Of a stretch of 64,000 nucleotides of DNA, positions 55,220-64,000 are shown one piece after another; within the stretch, counting starts at the first letter, position 1; each line of letters opens with the position of its first letter. The notes below the pieces were generated by a model. The model did no database searches. It was given only the letters and a program-made list of their open reading frames with translations, and was not told the DNA's origin. The translations under genes and the position numbers were made by a program. Origin of the DNA: Collybiopsis luxurians FD-317 M1 (Eukaryota > Basidiomycota > Agaricomycetes > Agaricales > Omphalotaceae); NCBI GenBank assembly GCA_000827265.1, contig KN834767.1:595917-659916 (forward strand). Direction: 5' to 3'.

Positions 55220-55746
55220 AGAAGGGTACTATACATCGTAAAGCTTTCACAGTCATCTCCCAACAACAAAAACATTTCATAACCATGCATTTGAGTTCTT
55301 TCTGGGCGTGGCGATTCATTTAAGAATAAGCTGAGTCAGATATCTGAATCTGAAGTCGGTGGAATCTCACTCCTTCCATCCGGTTCCAACGGCTTACTTG
55401 TGAGTACTGGAGGCCGCAGAATAGACGATGCAAGAATCTACTCAGAAGTTATGGTGCAGAATCCGGCTTCGATTATGATTTTCGGGTCTCATTCTTGCTT
55501 AGATGGCAAGCAAAATGACTGCTGCCTTCATTCAAAATAATGTGTGACGCATATAAGGCCTCAACGTGCTCAACCTGTATTGGAACGACCAGCGGCACCG
55601 TTTGGATGGAAAACGTTACATAACGTCTATTTACAGAGCTGTTGTGCTGAGCATCTCGGCGAACATCCCGAAGTTAACCGAAAGCCCCATTTCGTAGCTG
55701 GCTAGAGCTGCTAAGAATGTAAATCTGCTCCAAATTTCAGAGACTG

Positions 55747-55763
55747 CGGCCAAAGAAAAACCG
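55747..55763 (+). promoter_or_regulatory. CGG-N11-CCG site upstream of secreted-protein gene 2
   Basis: This is the Gal4-type zinc-cluster half-site arrangement, about 680 bp before the gene. It is retained at 58329 and 60942 in the other units. Confidence 0.4.
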
Positions 55764-56371
55764 CGATTTCTGAGCTAAGACTTTGTCGCAAGTAAGTTCA
55801 ATATTTATTCGAGAGCTGCTTGAGATCTTACCAGATTATTTTCGGTAAAATTTTCGGTTCATGTGCCTTCCATTGATTTTAGCAGATTTTGTAATGGCTG
55901 GTAGACTCCGCGCTACTCCAAAGCCAGTCTTGCATTTGCCTTGTTATAAATCGACAACATATGACGTGAACTGAGCTTCTTGCTCAACTTAAGATTGATG
56001 CTTTTCTAAAAACAGCAATACAAGTGGCCTTGGCAAAGTTCGCTGCTTGTTGAAGCAGCCAGAAGTTACAGGAATGGTTTATTCAATGGATGCCATTTAA
56101 ATTTGCGGTTTTCTTCTAAATGCCGTTCTCATAGAAGCGCATATGTACTAGGTAAGCGGTGAGGTGTTGAGTTGGAAATCATTATGCTCGGGAGTTTGGG
56201 TCTAAAGCTGAATTCTAGTGTCCTGTAAAGTTTCCCAACACTTCCTCCCAAACCCAACATTAGTCTCGGGTCTATGAGAAAGAAGACCGCACTTATATCA
56301 ATTGCCATTTTGTAATACTATATCGGTTGTAAACTTACTTCATTTAGCACTTGGAAGAACTTACAGAGTCG

Positions 56372-56379
56372 TATAAAAA
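56372..56379 (+). promoter_or_regulatory. TATA box of secreted-protein gene 2
   Basis: TATAAAAA, 72 bp before the ATG at 56444. Confidence 0.6.
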
Positions 56380-56443
56380 GGAAAGAAACTTCTTCTCGTC
56401 TCCTCAGAACAAATTAGCCAGTTCTACCAATCGAGTCCACGAA

Positions 56444-56939
56444 ATGAAGTTCATCTCCCGATCTGCCCTTGTCGTTGTTACAGCCATGTTCGGCGCTGCT
56501 CAAGCCAACTTGGGATATGGTATGTTTCGCCGCCTTCTGGGTTCGTCTACAGAAGGTACACTGACTGCATTCTTGATTAAACAGCCTTTTTGGAAGGAAC
56601 CCCGGGAATCACCACTGAATCCTGTGGAACTGTCTGTCCGAGAACTCGATTCAGGGTCGCTCTCCCGACGCCTTTGGCCAACCCTGCTAAGTGCTGCTCG
56701 ACTGTCACCATTGCTTGTACGTGTTCAAAGCTTGTCTTCGAAATGATTTGAGCTATGAAAACTCATTGGGCGTTCGATTTATAGACAATGGCATCAATCT
56801 TCAAGGAACTTACACCGACATTTGCACTTCGTGCCCGACTGTCAACCACGGTGTTGATGGAAACATTACCTTGAGTGCTGCGTTGTACGACCAGCTTCAA
56901 GCCGACACTCCTTTTGTTACATGGAATGTCAACAGCTGA
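56444..56939 (+). CDS. Small secreted Cys-rich protein 2
   Basis: Exons 56444-56519, 56585-56716 and 56785-56939 give 120 aa, same lengths and phases as copy 1. The signal peptide is MKFISRSALVVVTAMFGAAQA. The mature part differs mainly in exon 2 (AFLEGTPGITTESCGTVCPR, TRFRVALPTP), in YNGIN-for-YNGLN, and at the end (VTWNVNS). All six cysteines are kept. The TATA box and a CGG-N11-CCG site lie upstream. Confidence 0.85.
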
Positions 56940-57360
56940 TTTCTAGTTGGAGTTTTAATGTGTACTATGTAGCAAACAATGCTTCAATATATGTTTATGC
57001 TATGGCTATGTGCGCTGGCTATGAAGCCTAGGAAGAACGATCGACTGAGTTTGAGAATCAGAACACGTACCACCAAAGTACCACCCTAAAAAAGTAATCA
57101 GATGTTTTCGCGTAGTCCGTGCCATAGATTTTGTTTGAGCCGCTCTATACATTAAGCCTATATGCATGTTAGGGAGCGCGAAATTCTATAAATATCATTA
57201 TAAACTTCTTCATCAATCAGTCACTGCAACCATCTCCTCAACAAACTGTAAACTTTGAACGGAGTGGCCTCTATTGAGTTGAACTCACGCCAGCTACTGT
57301 AGTGACACCGGGTGACGCCGAAGGTATGTGCGGGTATGTACGGCGGTGACGCTTTATGTT

Positions 57361-57795
57361 CTATGCCCGTCGTTGATTCTGACAAAGGCACTGATGACTC
57401 CTCTGCTGTGTGCAGAGGTCATTGGTCAGTTCTGTCTTGATCTTTTCGGCCTTTATTGAAGCCTTATACCCGCCGTCATTATTGAGTTCCATCGGACATA
57501 GGTAATTAGCATAATCAAGATGATACACTTCCGTGGGCATATCCGTTTCAGTTGATGGTACAGTTTCCTCTTTGACCTCATCTGTCAACGCACTGAATCT
57601 CTCGTTCAGCTTGCTTTTCCAGCGAAATGTGGACAAATCCCAATCTCGTATGTGTCCTATTAGTTCTGCAGGAGCACCGTCAAACAACGGAGACGATGAA
57701 TCTCTAGCCCGTGAATTCAGGCACTCATCGTCTGCAGCCTCGCTATCTCCAATTTGGTTCATCCCTTGACGACCCTTCCTGCCAGTCGTGTCCAA
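57361..57795 (-). CDS. Unknown acidic protein fragment between units 2 and 3
   Basis: The reading includes MNQIGDSEAADDECLNSRAR, LFDGAPAELIGHIRDWDLST, FRWKSKLNERFSALTDEVKE and YHLDYANYLCPMELNNDGGY. It is paralogous to 60030-60302. A possible first exon upstream (about 57970-57860) begins MFSPPTSHQLKSAGK. Conservation between the two copies, in protein rather than only DNA, suggests it was coding. Family unknown. Confidence 0.45.
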   Translation of the reverse strand: MDTTGRKGRQGMNQIGDSEAADDECLNSRARDSSSPLFDGAPAELIGHIRDWDLSTFRWKSKLNERFSALTDEVKEETVPSTETDMPTEVYHLDYANYLCPMELNNDGGYKASIKAEKIKTELTNDLCTQQRSHQCLCQNQRRA

Positions 57796-58328
57796 GTTTT
57801 AAAACTCATGAGTCACTGGGAACCTTTACCCCGGTGATCCTTACCCTGGATTGTCATCGCCGTTTTTGCGCGGTGACTTCCGCCATTCCCATTCGACAAC
57901 TGGAATTTCTTCGACTTCCCGGGTTTCCGAGTCTTCCCAGCTGATTTCAATTGGTGCGATGTGGGAGGAGAGAACATAGCGGGAGTAGGATTAGAAGGAA
58001 ATTCGTAAAGAGAAGGAGTGGGTGAAGAGGTGGATAAACTAATATAATATGGGAACTATTGTGCTCCCTCGGCGCTGTTTCGTTGGTATTCGCAACCGAT
58101 TAACACTTCTACCTTCGTTTAAGATAATGTATGACGCATATAAGGACTCAACGTACTCAACCCTTACTGGAACGACCTGGGGTACCTTTTGGATTGCAAA
58201 TGTTACATAACGTCTATTTGCAGAGCTGGTGAGCTTTTATGTTAACGGCCCGAAGCCACCCGAAAGCCCCATTTCGTACGTAGCGCAACTAGAGCTGGCC
58301 ATAAATCATCCCTGAATTTCAGGGACTG

Positions 58329-58345
58329 CGGCCAAGGGAAAACCG
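58329..58345 (+). promoter_or_regulatory. CGG-N11-CCG site upstream of secreted-protein gene 3
   Basis: It sits directly after the perfect palindrome TCCCTGAA-T-TTCAGGGA. The same pair precedes gene 4. Confidence 0.45.
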
Positions 58346-58972
58346 CGCTTCTTGAGCTGCGACTTTGTCGCAAGTCTTAGTTCTGTGACTGGAAAAGCTG
58401 TATGCTCCGAATTCGAACGATTAGTTCAATGTTTATTCGAAAACTAATTAGAGATCTTACCGGATTATTTTCGGCAAATAATTCGATTCATGTGCCTTCC
58501 TTTGATTTTTATAATGGCTGGCAGAGTCCCAAAGCCACTCTTGTATTTGCCTGGTCATCAATCAGCAACAAAGAATGCGGAGCGAACTTCTTGCTCGACT
58601 TGAGGTTGATTCTTTTCTAAAACAGCAGCACAAATAGCCTTGGCAAAGTTCGGTGCTTTTTGAAGCAGCCAGAAGTTACGGGAGTGGTTTATTCAATGGG
58701 CGTCATTTAAGTTTGTGGTTTTCCTCTAAATGCCGTTCTCATAGAAGCGCATATGTACTAGGTAGGCAGTGAGGTGTTCAGTTGAAAATCATTATGCTCG
58801 GGAGTTTGGGTCTAATGCTGAACTCTAGTGTCATGTATTTCTCAACACTTCCTCCCAAGCCCGACATTAGTCTCGGGTCTATGAGAGGAAACAGTCCACT
58901 CATATCAATTGCTATTTTGTAATACTGTTGGAAACTTACTTTATTTAGCATTTGGAAGAACTTGCAGAGGCT

Positions 58973-58980
58973 TATAAAAG
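58973..58980 (+). promoter_or_regulatory. TATA box of secreted-protein gene 3
   Basis: TATAAAAG, 72 bp before the ATG at 59045. Confidence 0.6.
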
Positions 58981-59044
58981 GGAAAGAAATTTCTTATCAT
59001 ATCCTCAGAACAAATCATCCAGCTCTACCAATCAAGTCCACGAA

Positions 59045-59540
59045 ATGAAGTTCATCTCCCAATCTGCCCTTGTCGTCGTTGCAACCATGTTCGGCGCTGC
59101 TCAAGCCAACTGGGGATATGGTATGCTTCGCCTCCTTCTGAGCTCATCTACAGAAGGTACACTGACTGCGTTCTTGATTAAACAGCCTTTTTGGAAGGAA
59201 CCCCGGGAATCACCACTGAATCCTGTGGAGTTGATTGTGGGAGGACTCAATACAGGGTCGCTCTCCCGACGCCTTTGGCCAACCCTGCTAAGTGCTGCTC
59301 GGCTGTCACCATCGCTTGTATGTCTTCACAGCTTGTCTTCGAAATGATGTGAAGTATGACAACTCATTGGGCGTTCGATTTATAGACAATGGCATCAATC
59401 TTCAAGGAACTTACACCGACATTTGCACTTCGTGCCCGACTGTCAACCACGGTGTTGATGGAAACATTACCTTGAGTGCTGCGTTGTACGACCAGCTTCA
59501 AGCCGACACTCCTTTTGTTACATGGAATGTCAACAACTGA
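59045..59540 (+). CDS. Small secreted Cys-rich protein 3
   Basis: Exons 59045-59120, 59186-59317 and 59386-59540 give 120 aa. Signal peptide MKFISQSALVVVATMFGAAQA, mature start NWGYAFLEGTPGITTESCG. Exon 2 has VDCGRTQYRVALPTP where copies 1 and 2 have TVCPxTxxxVALPTP, so the residues around the second Cys change while the Cys stays. It ends VTWNVNN. Intron positions and lengths match the other copies. Confidence 0.85.
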
Positions 59541-60029
59541 TTTCTAGTTGGAGTTTTAATGTGTACTATGTTGCGAACAGTATTTCAATATAGGTTTATG
59601 CGATAGTTATGTGCGCTGGCTGTGAAGCCTGGGAAGAACGATCAACTGAGTTTGAGAATTAGAACACGTACCACCAAAGTACCACCCTAAAAAGGTAATC
59701 AGATGTTTTCGCGTAGTCCGTGCCATAGATCTTGTTTGAGCCGCTCTATACATTAAGCATATATGCGTGTTAGGGAGCACGAAATTCTATAAATATCATT
59801 ATTCACTTGTTCATCAGTCAGTCACTACAACCATCTCCTCAACACTCTGTAAACTTTAAACGGAGTGGCCTCTATTGAGTTAAACTTACGCCAGCTACTG
59901 TAGTGACACTGGGTGACGCCAGGGTGACACCGAAGGTATGTATGGGTATGTACGGCGGTGACGCTTTATGTTCTATGTCCGTCGTTGATTCTGCCAAAGG
60001 CGCTGATGGTTTTCTGCTGTGTGCAGAGG

Positions 60030-60302
60030 TCATTGGTCAGTACGTTGTGTCTTGATCTTTTCGGCCTTCACTGAAGCTTTATAGCCACCGTCATTATTGA
60101 GTTCAATCGAACATAGGTAATCAGTAAAATCAAGGTGATACGCTTCCGTGGGCCTATCCGTTTCAGTTGATGGTACAGTTTCCTCTTTGTCCTTATCTGT
60201 TAATGCACTGAATCCCTCGTTCAACCTGCTTTTCCAGCAAAATGTGGACAAATCCCAATTTCGTATGTGTTCTATTCGTTCTGCAGGAGCACCGTCAAAC
60301 AA
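60030..60302 (-). CDS. Unknown acidic protein fragment between units 3 and 4
   Basis: Paralogue of 57361-57795: LFDGAPAERIEHIRNWDLST, FCWKSRLNEGFSALTDKDKE, YHLDFTDYLCSIELNNDGGY. The upstream piece near 60712-60497 contains MSSPPTSHRLKSAGKKPREV, matching the possible first exon of the other copy. The tail differs (KIKTQRTDQ). Confidence 0.4.
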   Translation of the reverse strand: MFDGAPAERIEHIRNWDLSTFCWKSRLNEGFSALTDKDKEETVPSTETDRPTEAYHLDFTDYLCSIELNNDGGYKASVKAEKIKTQRTDQ

Positions 60303-60941
60303 GGCAGACGATGAATCTCTAGCCGGTGAGTTCAGGGACTCATCATCTGCAGCCTCGCTATCTTCAATCTGTTCATCCCTTGACGACCCTTCCTGTCAGT
60401 CTTATCGAAGTTTTTAAACTCACCGGGAATCTTTTACGCTGGTGATCCTTACCCACCATTGTCGTTGCCGTTGTTGCGCGGTGACTTCCGCCATTCCTAT
60501 TCGACAACTGGAACTTCTTCGACCTCTCTGGGCTTCTTTCCAGCTGATTTCAATCGGTGCGATGTGGGAGGAGAGGACATAGCGAGAGTAAGATTAGAAG
60601 GAAATTCGTAAAGAGAAGGAGTGGGTGAAGACGTAGATAAACTAATGTTATAATATGGGAGCAATTGTGCTCCGTCGACAATGTTTCGTTGGTATTCGCA
60701 ACCGGTTGACAATTCTACCTTCGTTTAAAATAATGTATGACGCATATAAGGACTCAACGTACTCAACCCTTATTGGAACGACCTAGGGTACCTTTTGGAT
60801 TGCAGATGTTACATAACGTCTATTTGCAGAGCTGGTGAGCTTTTCGGTTAACGGCTCGAAGCCACCCGAAAGCCCCATTCCGTATGTAGCGCAGCTAGAG
60901 CTGGCCAGAGCTACTAAATCATCCCTGAATTTCAGGGACTG

Positions 60942-60958
60942 CGGCCAAGGGAAAACCG
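60942..60958 (+). promoter_or_regulatory. CGG-N11-CCG site upstream of secreted-protein gene 4
   Basis: Follows the palindrome TCCCTGAA-T-TTCAGGGA, as in unit 3. Confidence 0.45.
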
Positions 60959-61588
60959 CGCCTCTTGAGCTGCGACTTTATCGCAAGTCTCAGTTCTTGG
61001 AAAAGCTGTATGCTCCGAATTCGAACGATTAGTTCAACGTTTATTCGAAAACTAATTGGAGATCTTACCGGATTATTTTCGGCAAAATATTCGATTCATG
61101 TGCCTTCCTTTGATTTTTGTAATGGCTGGCAGAGTCCGCACTATTCCAAAGCCACTTGCATTTGCCTGGTCATAAATCAACAACAAAGAATGCGGAGCGA
61201 ACTTCTTGCTCGACTTGAGGTTGATTCTTTTCTAAAAACAGCGACACAAATAGCCTTGGCAAAGTTTGGTGCTTTTTGAAGCAGCCGGAAGTTACGGGAA
61301 TGGTTTATTCAATGGCCGCCATTTAAATTTGCGGTTTTCTTCTAAATGCCGTTCTCATAGGTGCACATATGTACGAAGTAGGCGGTGAGGTGTTGAGTTG
61401 GAAATCATTATGCTCGGGAGTTTGAGACTAATGCTGAATTCTAGTGTCCTGTATTTCTCAACACTTCCTTCCAAACCCGACATTAGTCTCGGGTCTATGA
61501 GAGGAAACAGTCCACTCATATCAATTGCTGTTTTGTAATACTATTGGAAACTTACTTTATTTAGCACTTGGAAGAACTTGCAGAGGCT

Positions 61589-61596
61589 TATAAAAG
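61589..61596 (+). promoter_or_regulatory. TATA box of secreted-protein gene 4
   Basis: TATAAAAG, 72 bp before the ATG at 61661. Confidence 0.6.
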
Positions 61597-61660
61597 GGAA
61601 AGAAATTTCTTATCATATCCTCAGAACAAATCATCCAGTTCTACCAATCAAGTCCACGAA

Positions 61661-62156
61661 ATGAAGTTCATCTCCCAATCTGCCCTTGTCGTCGTTGCAA
61701 CCATGTTCGGCGCTGCTCAAGCCAACTGGGGATATGGTACGCTTCGCCCCCTTCTGGGCTCGTCTATAGAAGGTACATTGATTGTGTTCTTGATTAAACA
61801 GCCTTTTTGGAAGGAACCCCGGGAATCACCACTGAATCCTGTGGAACTGTCTGTCCGAGAGCTCGATTCAGGGTCGCTCTCCCGACGCCTTTGGCCAACC
61901 CTGCTAAGTGCTGCTCGCCTGTCACCATTGCTTGTACGTGTTCCAAGCTTGTCTTCGAAATGATGTGAAGTATGACAACTCATTGGGAATTCGATTTATA
62001 GACAATGGTCTTAATCTTCAAGGAACTTACACCGACATTTGCACTTCGTGCCCGACTGTCAACCACGGTGTTGATGGAAACATTACCTTGAGTGCTGAGT
62101 TGTACGACCAGCTTCAAGCCGACACTCCTTTTGTTACCTGGAATGTCGTCAACTAA
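61661..62156 (+). CDS. Small secreted Cys-rich protein 4
   Basis: Exons 61661-61736, 61802-61933 and 62002-62156 give 120 aa. The signal peptide is identical to copy 3. Exon 2 follows copy 2 (TVCPRARFRVALPTP-like) and exon 3 ends VTWNVVN as in copy 1, with ALYDQL changed to ELYDQL. The copy looks like a mosaic of the others, which fits gene conversion or unequal exchange. The intron 1 donor is GTACGC, weaker than the GTATG of the others. Confidence 0.85.
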
Positions 62157-62706
62157 TTTCGGCTTTGGAGTTAGGGTATTAATTTGTACTATATAGCAAA
62201 TAGTGCTTTAATATACTTAGGGTTATGCGATAGTTATGTGCGCTGGCTGTGAAGCCTGGGAAGAACGATTGACTGAGTTTGACAGCCACAACACGTACCA
62301 CCGAAGTACCACCTCCAAGAAATAATCATATATGCATGTTAGGGAGCGTGAATTCAATAACGACAGAAATGACAGTAAAGCGACTAGTGGCCGCACGCAA
62401 AAAGCGCTGTGCAGGCGCTTATACAGCAGTGAGGTTGATTAACTTTTCAATCATTAAGCGCCGATTGCCACGTTTGTCATTAGCTGATTCTTTCTTGATC
62501 TCGACGTCGTGCAGCACAGCGAGCAGCTCTGACCTGGGCCGCAGAATCGCCATTAGGGCTCACCCCGTTGTCTGAACTTCCAGCTCTTCCAGCTCTCTTC
62601 TCTACGTCGATCACAGATTCATACATCCGATTCGTTTTCACAGCAATTGCCCGGTCGAAATTTTCTATTCGTTTTGTTTTTTTTTTATTTCTGTTAATCG
62701 CCCGTC
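62157..62706. other. Intergenic, promoter of the GGA gene
   Basis: No gene seen. A T-rich run (TTTTGTTTTTTTTTATTT) lies about 20 bp before the ATG at 62707. Confidence 0.45.
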
Positions 62707-64000
62707 ATGATGCTGCAATCTCCTACTGGATCTGGATCATCTTCTTCATGGTCCAGCAGCTTTGCTTCGTCGTCGATGAATCCATTGTCACGGGTATCTC
62801 CGTTAGAGGTGCTCATAACTCGCGCCTGCGACCCATCGCTACCGGAACCCAATTATGCCGCCCAGCTCGAAGTGGCAGAATACCTTAACACGAAAAAGGC
62901 CAATACGTGAGTATCGCCCTGCTCATCTTCCGCGCAGTCTAAACATAAGTTGTCGACAGCCCGCGCGAAGCAGCTCTTCTGTTGGCTCGTCTCGCAAACA
63001 ATCGAAACCCCCACATCTCTATGCTTGCCTTATCTCTTTTGTCCATTCTAGTCCAATCCTGTGGGTACCCTTTCCACCTGCAGATAGCCACCAAAGAATT
63101 CCTCAACGAGCTCGTTCGCCGATTCCCGGAAAGACCTCCGCCGTATCCTAATGCCGTCATGTCGAGGATTCTAGAGTTGATTAATGAATGGAAGGAGGGG
63201 ATATGTGTGGACAGTCGATGGAAGGAGGATTTAGGGAATATTAGGGATATGTGGCGGCTTTTGACGTTCAAGGGATATAGATTTAGGGATTTTCCAAGAC
63301 GAACGGAAAGTGCAGGAGCCAATGTAGCGGCGGTATGCAAATCTCCTCGAGTTTCTTCCTATTTATCGCCTAATATATGATTCCAGAACCTGAAATCGGC
63401 CACTGAACTAGAGTCCGAAGACCGTGAAGCCCAATCCGCTAAACTGCAGGAACTCATTCGGCGAGGAACTCCGAGGGATCTGGCGGCGGCACAGGAACTG
63501 ATGAAATCTCTTGCTGGTGCCGAGCCAGACAAGAAGCCCGATTATCGAACGCAGGCGCTCAACGAGATCAATAAACTCGAGTCTAAAGTCATTCTGTTGA
63601 ACGAGATGCTGGATAATGTCGACGTCGAAAGAGGATCGAATGGCGTAACGATAAAGGAAAAATTCGTCGACGGTGACGCGTACGATCAGGTTGCGAGTAT
63701 ATTAAAGGCTGCGCGACCAAAGTTGCAAAAGTGGGTTGAGGAGGCAGGCGCGGGGACTGATGCAGGTGAAGATTCGGAAAGTTTGGGTAAGTCGATATCC
63801 TGACGCTTGAGTTAATCACTAATTGTTGTCTCCAGACACATTCCTTCAGATGAACGACCAGATCAACACCGTTCTCAACCGATTCGAAGCCTTCAAGAAG
63901 GGAGATTATGTTCAGGCCGCAAATCCGATTCCACAAGAGCTGGGAGGCGGCTCAGCGTCAGCTGGTCATTCTTTAATCGATTTCGATGACTCTTCGAACT
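62707..64000 (+). CDS. GGA-type clathrin adaptor (VHS and GAT domains), 3' end beyond window
   Basis: Exons 62707-62906, 62960-63332, 63387-63786 and 63836 onward read in one frame. After a Ser-rich start, a VHS domain spans about residues 25-170: LITRACDPSLPEPNYAAQLE, PREAALLLARLANNRNPHIS, MLALSLLSILVQSCGYPFHL, QIATKEFLNELVRRF and WRLLTFKGYRFRDF. A GAT domain follows (about 190-330): AKLQELIRRGTPRDLAAAQE, LMKSLAGAEP, LNEINKLESKVILLNEML, LQMNDQINTVLNRFEAFKKG. GGA proteins bind Arf-GTP and ubiquitin through GAT and sort cargo at the trans-Golgi with clathrin. The hinge starts near LIDFDDSS. The GAE ear would lie past the right edge. Confidence 0.92.

Larger units (their letters stand above)
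50760..62300 (+). repeat. Four tandem units carrying secreted-protein genes
   Basis: Units begin near 50760, 55220, 58130 and 60720, each with a related 5' stretch (GACGCATATA, then CTGCGGCCAAGGGAAAAC, then TTCTTGGAAAAGC), a TATA box, a small secreted protein gene and a similar 3' flank. The last three are closest to each other (about 2.6 kb apart). The first is separated by about 2.7 kb of other DNA, including a tRNA-Val pseudogene. This is a tandem gene expansion by unequal exchange. Confidence 0.8.

Overview
The window is nuclear DNA of a mushroom-forming basidiomycete (Agaricomycetes). The signs are dense 48-80 nt GT-AG introns, fungal multi-membrane-span and NACHT proteins, a GGA adaptor, an Ngaro-type tyrosine-recombinase retroelement, and expanded small secreted proteins. 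I cannot name the species. The assembly has one gap of Ns (3530-3825).

Layout. 1-1.3 kb: two tandem small secreted protein genes (minus). 2.1-10.4 kb: a multi-TM gene cut in two by about 7.4 kb of repeat-rich DNA, which holds the gap, a GCM-type zinc-finger fragment, AAGTAACTT clusters and a MITE. 10.8-18.8 kb: a tandem duplication of a Gly-X carboxypeptidase (M20) gene and the start of a divergent D-erythronate-dehydrogenase-like gene. Both peptidases look intact and both dehydrogenase copies are broken in complementary ways. 19-24.7 kb: GH18 chitinase-like gene, SH3 protein and PARP-like protein (all minus). 26.4-28.6 kb: NACHT NTPase. 29.07-34.92 kb: Ngaro element with split direct repeats. 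36.5-38.9 kb: MITEs and a decayed NACHT paralogue. 39.7-41.9 kb: mitochondrial trimethyllysine dioxygenase (carnitine synthesis). 42.1 kb: tRNA-Val. 44.1-47.2 kb: the most unusual locus (below). 50.8-62.3 kb: four tandem units, each with a small secreted Cys-rich protein gene. 62.7-64 kb: start of a GGA (VHS+GAT) gene.

Main discovery candidate. On the minus strand at 44121-47229, conventional exons run into 33 consecutive exons of exactly 3 nt. These are separated by 34 similar introns of 58-83 nt. Every unit is acceptor AG, one codon, donor GTRAGT or another recognised donor including GC. The intron bodies resemble each other, as introner elements do. The spliced product stays in one frame from the normal exons through all 33 codons, gives an acidic tail, and meets a TGA at the first base after the last acceptor. 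The 3-nt exons vary freely while the flanking splice signals do not.

All exon structures were worked out by eye from splice signals and reading frame. Family assignments come from remembered motifs; no search was run.
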